From assembly GCA_949126835.1 (NCBI GenBank), contig OX421507.1, positions 29,449,366 to 29,513,365 of the forward strand: a stretch of 64,000 bases of DNA, given 5' to 3'. The notes below the pieces were generated by a model. It did no database searches. It saw only the letters and a program-made list of their open reading frames with translations, and had not been told where the DNA came from. This stretch comes from Anisus vortex. Taxonomy: Eukaryota > Mollusca > Gastropoda > Planorbidae. Every line of letters starts with the position of its first letter. Position 1 is the first letter of the stretch. Position numbers and translations under genes: made by a program. Shown here one piece after another: positions 28,501 through 40,500 of the stretch.

Positions 28501-31500
28501 TGTGTACGCTGTCAGTTCTGATTTATTGATGATGGCGACCGTGTCTGCCCTGTGTACGCTGTCAGTTCTGATTTATTGATGATGGCGCTCGTGTCTGCCC
28601 TAAGTACGCTGTCAGTTCTGATTTATTGATGATGGCGCTCGTGTCTGCCCTAAGTACGCTGTCAGTTCTGATTTATTGATGATGGCGCTCGTGTCTGCCC
28701 TAAGTACGCTGTCAGTTCTGATTTATTGATGATGGCGCTCGTGTCTGCCCTAAGTACGCTGTCAGTTCTGATTTATTGATGATGGCGCTCGTGTCTGCCC
28801 TAAGTACGCTGTCAGTTCTGATTTATTGATGATGGCGCCCGTATCAAATATAAACATAGTAAGGTCTCACATAAAAAGTCTGGGACAGAGGTCAGCTGAG
28901 GGGCCAAAAGGAAAGAAGCCATATAACCTAATGCCCACGTCGGCCCATCAATATATATAATTACTGTGAGTTTGTTTATATGATAGTTTATATATATATA
29001 TATTTTTTTATTGTAATATTTTAATATTTGTTTTTCTTTCTCTCTTAACAAAACACATTGTAGTCATTCGTTGCTCCGTAATATTGACGAGCATAACCAC
29101 TAGTTTAATATAGTTACTAAACTCAAATTTAGCCTACAAATAATACTTGTATGTATGTTATGTAATAATAGTTTCTATATATTATTGTATCGCTTGTACA
29201 TGACGTGTTATATATTTACATTTAACTTTGGTGTAGACAATTAATTACGTAGATAGTTATTTATTATGACGTTATAACACCAATATTGTTTCTCGTTCGC
29301 TACCCTTCTAGTTCTTTCTGCGCCAAAATTAATATAAAGGAAGGCGTTGTTGCAAGTTATGGTTGTTGTTTCTTTTTGCTTAGCTACAAGGAAGCTACTT
29401 TTTATTAACCAGTGAAGTTCAATATTGTTATTGTACATAAGTTCAAACATTATATTTTTCTTTAAACATTCATTGAGTGGCTTGATTTTATTATGTTATA
29501 GTGAATAAGATAGACTGCAGAAGACCCGGATTTGTAAAAACATTTAGAATCATTTAGTTAAGAGACATCTAATGTTTCGCCGTATTATTTAATCTGCAGG
29601 TTTATAGACGTTGGGTTGACTCACAAGGCAAAGAAGAGCCAAGTTTACCATCGCTAAGCTTTACCCATAATCAACTGTATTTCATAAGTTATGCCCAGGT
29701 AATGGTTTATTAACTACCCCAATTTAACTAATAAATTACCAACCAATGAAACAGTCAGTAAATTAGTGAATCAATTCAACAATCAAACAATTAGTCAATC
29801 TCCTAGAATTTCTATCTGTTGTAATCCACAGCTGAATTGTGACAAGATTACAGAGAAAGAGAGTAAATATCAATATTCAAACGAAATACACGCAGAGGGA
29901 AAATTTAGGTAATTTTAAAACAATTTGCATATTGTTTTTCCTTAGAGATATATTTAAAATCAACAATATATTTACTGTTACATAATCATTACATCTTTAT
30001 TATATGTTCATTATATGTTTATTATATGTTCATTACATGTTTATTTTCTTATTGTGCTGTTATAGTTTGCTGAAAAAAAAAAGTTAATATGTTTTTGTTT
30101 TTTTACCGGATTTTTATACTGCACTTTAAAAAAAATATTTTTCATAAGTCTAACTGTCTTTTTAATTATTCGATAATGTTGAATTTTCATTTTTAAAATT
30201 TATAATGTTGTTATGGTTTGTAGATTTTAATTTAGTTTTATATTTATGCTTACATGCCCGTTATTCAAATCGTTTGAGTATAATCAGGGCTGCCCTTGTT
30301 GAGTTTTTTTTCCCAAGTTCTATGTTGTATTTTCCCCTAAAACTACAGTTTCATTGTTAGAATTGTTCTAATCTTTGAATATTTTTCTGATACTTTACAT
30401 TTAGCTTCAATTTAAATGTTTGTCTTGTGAATAAAACGCTGGTAAAGTCTCTTTCAGATACCAGATGGGAAGCACATGCTGTTGCAACTGAAGCTATTAT
30501 TAAGTTTCATCCTCAGATTATAGAAACGTTAGAATGTTTTTACAAGAAGACAAGTCACAGAAGCGGGTCACCAGAAGAGAAGCAGAAACATTGAAAAGAA
30601 GATGCAAGAATTAGAATTTCCTCTCATGCTTGTCTTTTGGAAATAAGAGTTACAACATTTTCATAGGGTCAGTCAAGCTCTACAAAATGAGCACGTGAAC
30701 TTGAAAACATGTGCTGATTTGTATCCTTCACTAGCAGATCACTTACATGAACCTAGGAATGAATTTGAAAGATTTGAAGGAGCTGCAAAAGAAATAACAC
30801 CAGGTGTGGATTTTCAGTCAACTTTGACCCGTAATCGTAAACGAAAGACAGTGGTCATTTATGGTGATGCCCCTGAGGTATATCTGAATGCCAGAGACAA
30901 ATTTCGAATATCTGCTTTCAACGCCATTGTTGACAAACGTGAGACAGAGATGAGTAGACGAGGACAGGTATACAATGATAGAGCAGTTTGATGTTCTTGT
31001 TTGGTCCATATATCACAAATCATCTCAGTGTTGTGAAAGACTACTAAATGGTTATCCTGAAGATCTGAACAATAATTTATATACTGAACTACATTTCCTC
31101 TCATATATTCGCCACAGTTTGGTGCATTAAAATCTGAAAACAACACGTTCACTCATGTACAATTATACAACCCAAAAACAAACTGTTGCAAAGCTCAGAT
31201 AAACATAAAGACAAACACACTTTTCTTGTCCCTTATGCGATAACAAATGCATTTAAGTACTATTTCTTCCCAAGAGACATTCGGGCATGAGATGTGTTGC
31301 CTGAACAAACCAGGAAAACCAGTAACTTATAATCATTTAAAACATTAATAAAAATGCAAGACTAGACACGGACAACAATAAATTATCTTCTTTAAAGAAG
31401 GAGCGTCTGTAATGTATAAGACAAGATAAATTAATAGTTAGATACAACATCGAGTGTGATTTTCCAAATGTAGAAATCGCCTTGCGCATATTTTTAACAT

Positions 31501-34500
31501 TAATGGTTACGAAGTGTTCAACTGAGCGCTCTTGTTCTCAGTTGAAACGTACAAAAAATCCAAGTAGATAGACAATGAAACAAGAAAGACTTGATTCCTT
31601 ATCTCTGCTGACGGGACCGGCTCTAGGGTTTTGACGCCCTAGGCGAAAGCAAATTCTGCACCCCCATTAAAACACCTTCGGCGGGAAAAAACTGAGTAGG
31701 CCTATTGTTAAGTCATACTTTCTTATTTTCTAAGGCAACTTAAATAAAATACCCTTCACCTTTCACTACCTAGGTCTAGTAATTCGTCTGCCTATGCTAG
31801 TACTAAACTTTAATCCCCAAATAAAAAAAACAACCTCAATTATGCGCCCCCCTCCCCAAATTTTGCGCCCTAGGTGGCCGCCTAGGTTGCCTAAATAGGA
31901 TAAGCCAGCACTGTCTGCTGATGATCGAGGCAGACTTGTTGCGCAAAACTAACTTTGATTATGTACTCAAAAACTTTGCCAGATTTAAATCTCGAAAAAA
32001 TAACTTTAAAATGTAAATGTGTGCTCTCTCTGATTATCTCATCTATTTAAAAAGTTATAGTATTTTTGTGTCTTATAATTACAAAATTAATTAACTATTA
32101 ATTTTAATACAGAAATACCTTTTTGTAGGTTTTATATGAGTGATAGTAGTACAAACATATGTGTTAATAATTTTGTTAGTTTTTTGCATAATATTGAACA
32201 TACCAGCGGTCAGTGGAGGATCGGGGGCAGAAGGGGGAACCCATGTGGGTTTGTGTCTAGGGCAAGATGGCTTAATCCGGCCCTGATATGGAAACATTGA
32301 GTAAACATAATATTCTATTTTTGGGCGATTAGTCAAATAGATTAAATGCATTTGTTCTTGCAATTAAAGAATAATGAAATTGTTGTTATCCTTATGTTTA
32401 TTTGTAACAGATTGTTGTTGTGTTGTATTTCTAAATTAATGCCTAATGTATTATAACTACTTAACTTGTTGCCCTTCTGTCCTCTAGTGTTTAGTGATTT
32501 AGCTATTGGCGTTACTCTTCTCAGTGTAAATATTAGCTAGAAATGAACTGAATTTTAAAATGTTTTCTTTAGTTTATGGGTTTCATACAGATGATGCATA
32601 TTCAAGTAGAGGTCTAACTAATTTGATATAGCTTAACGTGAGGAAATTATAACCTCTAGGTCAGGCGTCGGTAACCTATGTCAGGCGTGCCACGCGTAAC
32701 GGTTTCTAATTGCACGCGAAAGACCTCTAAAAGGGCAGTTTAGGTATCTTCTACACTAAATTGAGTTGCAAAAAGGATGAATTTTAGTCTGCTGGCACGC
32801 TGAACGAATCAGAAATCCTATTTTGGCACTCTGTTGTCCAAAGGTTGCCGACCTATGCTTTAGGTTATCCATTATTTTCCTTTTACTGCCAAAGGGGGTA
32901 ACTTTGGACCATCGGGGTAACTTTGGACCATCGGAGTAACTTTGGACCATCGGGGGAACTTTGGACCATCGGGGTAACTTTGGACCATCGGAGTAACTTT
33001 GGACCATCGGAGTAACTTTGTACCATCGGGGTAACTTTGGACCATCGGGGTAACTTTGGACCATCGGAGTAACTTTGGACCATCGGAGTAACTTTGGACC
33101 ATCGGCTAACTTTGGACCATCGGGGTAACTTTGGACCATCGGAGTAACTTTGGACCATCGGGGTAACTTTGGACCATAGGAGTAACTTTGGACCATCGGA
33201 GTAACTTTGGACCATCGGGGTAACTTTGGACCATCGGAGTAACTTTGGACCATCGGGGTAACTGTGGACCATCGGGGTAACTTTGTACCATCGGAGTTAC
33301 TTTAGACCATCGGGGTAACTTTGGACCATCGGGGTAACTTTGGACCATCGGAGTAACCTTGGACCATCAGGGTAACTTTGGACCATCGGAGTAACTTTGG
33401 ACCATCGGAGTAACTTTGGACCATCGGGGTAACTTTGGACCATCGGGGTAACTTTGGACCATTGGTGTAAATTTGGACCATCGGGGTAACTTTGGACCAT
33501 CGGGGTAACTTTGGACCATCGGAGTAACTTTGGACCATCAGAGTAACTTTGGACCATCGGGGTAACTTTGGACCGTTGGGGTAACTTTGGACCATCGAAG
33601 TGACTTTGGACCATAGGAGTAACTTTGGACCACCGGGGTAACTTTAGACCATCGGACTAACTTTGGACCATCGGAGTAACTTTGGACCATCGGGGTAACT
33701 TTGGACCATCGGGGTAACTTTGGACAATCGGAGTAACTTCGGACCATCGGAGTAACGTTGCACCATCGGGGTAACTTTGGACCATTGGAGTAACTTTGGA
33801 CCATCGGGGTAACTTTGGACCATCGGGGTAACTTTGGACCATCGGAGTAGCTTTGAACCATCGGAGTAACTTTGGACCATCGGGGTAACTTTGGACCATT
33901 GGTGTAACTTTGGACCATCGGGGTAACTTTGGACCATCGGGGTAACTTTGGACCATCGGAGTAACTTTGGACCATCGGAGTAACTTTGGACCATCGGAGT
34001 AACTTTGGACCATCTGGGTAACTTTGGACCATCGGGGTAACTTTGGACCATCGGAGTAACTTTGGACCATCGGAGTAACTTTGGACCATCGGGGTAATTT
34101 TCGACCATCGGAGTAACTTTGGAATAGATCACCATTGGTAGATATCTGTCCCATTGACTTTAATTATCTTCAACCACTTTTTTTAACATTACTTTTATGG
34201 TCTGATTAGCCCTTTCTACCGCGCCATTTGACTGTGGATGGTACCTAGCTGAAAATATCTGTGTAATTTGTAGCATTCTCGCAAAAGATGCTGTCAATTG
34301 AGATCGAAATTGTGTTCCATTATCTGATAAAATAATTCCTGGGAATCCAAATTTAGTAAATACCCCCAAAAGAGCATGACACACTGACTCAGCCGTTATT
34401 TCCTTTAAAGGAATTGCCTCTATCCATCTAGAACAAAAATCTACAATAGTCAACACATACCTTTGTTTTCTACTTGATACTGTGTTTAACGGACCTATTA

Positions 34501-37500
34501 TATCAACAGCGACCTTTTGAAAAGGTCTTAACGCTAACTCCATAGGCTGTAAAGGTGCCTTATGCTTTGCTCCTATATTATTGTATTTCTGACAAATCAT
34601 GCACCCCTTAATATATTCCTTCACTTCTTTTCTCATTCTAGGCCAATAAAAATGTTTACATATTCTTTTATACGTTTTGTTCAACCCCATATGAGCCGCT
34701 AATGGTATAGTATGAGCCGCTAATGGTATAGTATGAGCCGCTAATGGTATAGTATGAGCCGCTAATGGTATAGTATGAGCCGCTAATGGTATAGTATGAG
34801 CCGCTTTTAAAACTAGCTCTCTTAATTTACTGGGCATTACTATTTGATAATTCATTTTATTGTCATTAACCTCATACCTAACCAACACCTCCTTCATGTA
34901 TTTGTAGCCATATTTGCCATCATTTTTGCTTCTTATTTTACCTCTTATTTTGTCTAGACTTGTATCACCCTTTGCTCTAAGATTAGCTGCTCCCTAGATA
35001 TATTCATTATTGTATCTACCTTTTCACACCCTGCTATCTGTTCAACATTATCATTCAATTCCTTTTTAATTACTTGACTTCTAGTCATTACATTTATTAC
35101 CTCTTGTACAGGTACTTTCACTTTCTCTTTATTAATTACATTTATTAAATGAGATTTAATTTTCTCATACTCATCTATATACTGCGATGCAATTTTGTAT
35201 GCCTTCTTATGGCTTTTCACCTTTTCTCTAAGGATATTAGGTTATTGATTCCTGTCTATTTTATTTTCCTTCAGTACTTTTTCTAAATTATTTATATATT
35301 CACCCATATTCTGTGTACCATTCCAACTTTTTACTATATCTATTTCCTCCTCTTTTATTTTCATGTCCTGCATACTACCAATAATTTGCTTATCTGACAA
35401 CTTTAAATTTAACTCTCTCTTTCCTTTTAACCATTTTTCCAATACAACATCGTGATTATCCTGCACTATTCCTGGTATATTTCCCAAGATTAAAGAAGCT
35501 ACTGGTGACTTCAATATTAACGCCTTAACTCTACCAGTTATCCAAGGCGTGTCAATATCAATTAAAGCAGTATTGCACTCAATAGTTTTGCCATCACCTA
35601 ACTTAATTCTTTCTTTCTCCCTACTCATATGTTCTTCTTTTACTAGCTTCCTATCTGCCATAACTGTAGAACAGCCACTGTCACGTAATACATACGTGGT
35701 ACAGTTGTTAACTATAGCTGGATATAGTATTAGGAGCCCCTTACTTTCCAACATGGCCCCCAATGTATTCTCATCACCCCCTTTTTTTTCATGTTTATCA
35801 CTAGCCCTATTCACCGGTTGTGGACTCCCATCCGGCGAACTATCTTGAGTATGTAATACATTACACTTAGCATCTCTGCGTTTACTCCTTACATGCTTGT
35901 CATCATTCCTATGATTTTGTTTGTATTTGTCAGACCTAGCCTGTCTATTCTCACCTCTGCGATTGTAACCATCTCTTCCATTTCTATTACTATCCCTTCT
36001 ATCTTCATGCACTCTCAACTTACAGTCTATCCTTTTATGACCTACATTACCACATTCCCAACAAGCACCCGTTGCCAATCTCCTATTGTTTCTAAACCTA
36101 TCCTGATTACTGAATCTCCCTGGTAAACTCAAATTTCTCATTGGCCTACTTATCCTCATAGCGAATAAGTTAATTACACCCTCTTCTTTACTCCTACTAA
36201 GTTCTTGATTGGGCCGACTATCTTTAAAGTCCGACAACGCCCTGATTAACTCTATTTGGTTATGCACCTTTCTCTCCTTTATAAACGTGTATAGCTCACT
36301 GCTTGCAATTTCCAAAACCCTATCAATCAAAAGTAACTCTATTAATGCATTATAGTCCCCCTTTGCTATCCCTGTCATCTCTATCCAATTGACTAAACTA
36401 GTCTTTAAATTATTCACGAATATATGTGGATCATCTGACTTCATTACTATTGTCTTATGAAATTGCATTCTGTAATGCTCTTCCGTCTTACTAAAATGCA
36501 CCAGTAATTTAGCCTTCAATTCTTGATAACTCAATGTTTCAACATTCACTATACATGCCATAGTCTCCCTTAAGCTACTTTTTATTGCTTGAAACAAATG
36601 AACTTTCCAGTCATTTTCTAAAACATTGTTTATTTTCATCTGGGTTTCGAATACTTTCAAAAATTTATCTATACTCTCGCTTTTGTCATACGCTTGAACT
36701 TTTATACTTTTACTAGCACCATTATTATTCCTATTACCCAACGTTACATTGTTGGTTTCTTGTGTTAGACTATTTGTCTTTTGTTTCTCCCGTTCTAACA
36801 GAATGCTATGTTCTAGTTCCATTTGTCTCATTCTAAGTTCATGTTCTCTTTGTTCCTTCTCACGTCTTTCTTGATCTATTCTTTCTCTCTCTTTCATACT
36901 TTTTTCTTCCTCTTTTTTAATTTTCTCTTCCTCCTTTTTAATTTTCTCTTTTTCTCTCTCTTTCTCTTCTCTGATTCTTTCTTCTGCCATTCTTTTTTCT
37001 ACAAACTCCATTAAATCTGCTTTCGGAATCCCAAATTCCTTCCCCCTACGAATCCAAATATCCATTTTATTCTTCATAATCACCTTTTCTAGATATCTAC
37101 TATACTTATATAACCGTTTACTTTTTATGCGTACAAATCCTTTTTAAGCTTTACCTCTATAGCACAGAACTGTAATGGTCCAAAATACCAATTACTAACT
37201 CCACTTTAAGCAATACTATTTTTTTTATATATCCGTTAATAATTTAAGCAATGCACTATTATTATATACCTATAGCGTACACTTATAACCGCAATAACGT
37301 GTTTTCTATACCACCTGAATCTCAGTTAATTCAATCAAATTATCTTTACAGCACATAGGATAATATCCTCTTACCTTTTACTGTAAAATATACAAATGTA
37401 TACAAATGCTTAATACAATATGTGAGATACGCACTTTTGCGCACTATACTGCACCACTGTCGACCAACCTATCACCACACCATTTTTCTACAGAAGCCCA

Positions 37501-40500
37501 TGAATATATACTTACATGCAGAATCACTCTCAAGTGATCTTATTATCCACATAATGTTTTACATCATGATTTACATTACTTTTTAGCACATACCTTACAC
37601 TACTATGATATACCAGAATAATTGTATAAATGCATACGAATATAAATACAATTGAAATGATGTCCTACTAACATTTACTATTCAAGAGAAGATAAGACAA
37701 GATAGCACATATATATAACAATACAGCATAAATACAAGAATTTTCAAATTATAAGAAACCCAAGGCACCAAGCCTTCTAGCGCAATCTAAAAAGATCCGC
37801 TTTTCTATAAAATTACAAAATCCTTAACTGACGCAGACCAAACACAACAATCTAAACATTTACCGATCAATGACAAAAGGGAAGAAAGCTATAATCGATA
37901 ACACTTCTTCGCAATTATCATACATCTGCCCTAATAAGACACTATCATCCTACACTATCATCCAATAAACAATGATCAACTGGATGGTAATGCAGGAGCC
38001 CTTCCAACCGCCCACTATCTATACATACAATGCAATATATAATGAAAGATAAATTATAGTGTTATATAAGCGCAAATCCCTGCGCACCCAATTGTACACA
38101 ATGAACTATGCGTATTTTCCCACTCAACTACCCTGTTACAATTATACCTCCACAGGATGTAATAGTAATATTTTATCAAATATTACACCATATCATTCAC
38201 TACAAAAAATTAAATAAAGTTCAACTTAGCTTAATTCAGTTGAGCTGCAGTCGTCAATCCTTTACACAGCTTACTGCGTTGCCGTTACAAGGAAAGTTCA
38301 CCCTCAAATGTCTGTTGTCTTGATAGTCCTCTTTCAACCTTCAGTTGACCTGAATGTCCTTCCACTTTCCGTTGATAAATCTGTTCCAACGGATATCCTT
38401 TCCGCTGACCTTGTCCTTCTACCGTCGTCTTCAATTACATCTGTTAATCACGCTGCACTATCCGCTGCCCAATTCTGACCCTTGTGCCAGGACGCAGACG
38501 ACCTGCCTATTTTCTAGCGCCAGAAAGCTCACGCGAGCAATTGCGACCTGACTTATAGGCAGATAGATATAGAATCTATATGGACTCGGCAAATCGGACA
38601 GTGGCAGACGCGTATCGATGACCCTCAGCAGCTTGAAAATTAGATGATCGGATGTAGGACTTGATTCACGACTGTTCAAATTCAGGATTCCTCAGACTTG
38701 AGACCGCTTCACCACAAGGGTTCCAACCGGTACTTTTGCGACGACGTTTCAACAGCAACAACAAGCTACACTTGCTTCAGTTTCAACTAGCAGCTAACTA
38801 GATAATTGACAAGTCTGGCTTCGGCAACTTCTGACTTCGAAAGCTCCAGGCTTCGACAGCTCCTGGTTACGATAACTTCTGGCTTCGGCAACTTCTGGCT
38901 TCTACAGCTACAGGCTTCGACAGCTCCTGGTTCCGATAGCTTTTGGCTTCGGCAACTTCTGGCTTCGACAGCTACAGGCTTCGACCGCTGCTGGTTCCGA
39001 CAGCTTCTGACTTCAATAATGACAGTCTTCCACAGTTACTGTCCTTCAACGGTCCGGATCCAACCTCCAAAAACAGGCAGGTTCACCAACTCCGCTCCCT
39101 CCTTTCACAGGCAGGCGTTACATCAGAGTACCAAGCTTCACAGCTTTCCAACGGACCGGATCAGTTGGTGATCTCCACATCAGGTAGAATCACTTTGAGT
39201 TGAGTGTTGTAGATGACCTTGTATACCGACGAATCTGCCACCAAATCTGTCACAGGACTAATACACACAATTAGTTAATAAAATCATGTAAACGAAGGCT
39301 CCTCGATTCAATACTCAATTCTTTGATCAATTAGTCGCTGCAACACTGGTATACACTAGATCAACACAACAATACTTTCTGTTCTTGACTGATAAACTTG
39401 GACGAAGACCCATCTCATACACGTCTTGTTTATGTACAGTCCAAATCTCAACTGAAGTGTATCTAGGATCCAGCGTTGCTATATCATACATATAACATGC
39501 GTACTTCCCTTTCATATCATGGTGCAATCTCGTACATAATAATAACATGCACACCATTCTTATTCCTCATCTAACAACATGCGTACTTTCTATAATATCT
39601 ATAACAGTGACAAGTAACATTATGTAAATGAAAAAAATTGCATTAGAAATGGGTATATATCAACATTTTATTTTATTTTATTAAACATATTTACACTACA
39701 GTAATATTAAAAACGAGTTTAATTCTATATTAATATACATCAACTTAAAGGTTGACATATTGTCTTTGTGGGAGGAAAAAATCTTACAACAAACCATTAC
39801 GAAATCGGTGAAAAAATTGCATTTTTCAATTTTCGTCCCAAAATTTGGATTTTTCTAGAATTGCTTGTTTTTTACGTTTTTCTAAAAATGTCTTTTTTTT
39901 ATACAATTTTTTAACACATTTGTTTATTTCCTTATATTTTTGCTTGAAACTTTTACTGACCATTCATGGTATGCTTGTCTATAAAATGTTGTAATGAATT
40001 TTTGTTAAAATTATTACTTTTGTTTTTATTGTTATAAAATGTTGATATTTTAGTTAAAATTTACTGTCGCGCGTGGCCAAACAAAAAAATGTGTAAAAAA
40101 AAAAATTCTAGTTATCACAAATTCATCACAACATTCAATTTATTACATCCTAATGCACATTTTAGCACATTTTAATAAAAATCTATCATTAACTAAAGAA
40201 ATTATTTAGGTTTAAAAATATGTAATAAACGACTAATGAAAAAACAAAATGGCCGCCATTTCCATAGCGATCGCAAAAAAATTTTTTTAAAAATTAAATA
40301 ATTAATTGGGTGTGGGGAACTAATTATGTGTGCATTTCTATGCTGATCTGTTGGTAAAAAACAAAAAGAGGTCCGATCTGCAGTCCCCCCCCTTAATTAT
40401 ATATATTAGCAAATTATCACCTGAATGAAATTATCAACAACATTTACACTGAAGCTTTCTCGTCAAGTTACTATTTTTGTTTCATTGTTTACAGTATTAT

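Larger units (their letters stand above)
34080..39606 (-). mobile_element. Truncated Gmr1-like Ty3/Gypsy retrotransposon
   Basis: In minus-strand order: a candidate 5' LTR (39248-39606), a 2.1-kb leader, gag-protease (35242-37083), a linker with MTRSQ and SREQL motifs (34954-35241), and integrase (34160-34897, with homology continuing briefly past a stop). Integrase directly after protease, before any reverse transcriptase, is the order of the Gmr1 group rather than of ordinary Ty3/Gypsy elements. Reverse transcriptase, RNase H and the 3' LTR are missing; the element runs into the 19-bp array. A stop after gag-protease, a frameshift near 34970 and a stop at 34160 show it is dead. It lies antisense in the last M13 intron. 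Confidence 0.5.

Noticed and set aside
32205..32285. Transposon-like GC-rich segment ending TTAATCCGGCCCTG
   Set aside because: No matching inverted end or 8-bp duplication could be found, so it is not called as an element.
32756..34154. Overlapping minus-strand frames with [14 protein letters not shown] repeats
   Set aside because: All three frames of a stop-free 19-bp unit are open at once, which real coding sequence does not do.
35549..37014. Plus-strand frames opposite gag-protease
   Set aside because: They are antisense shadows; the minus frame carries the zinc knuckle and protease motifs.
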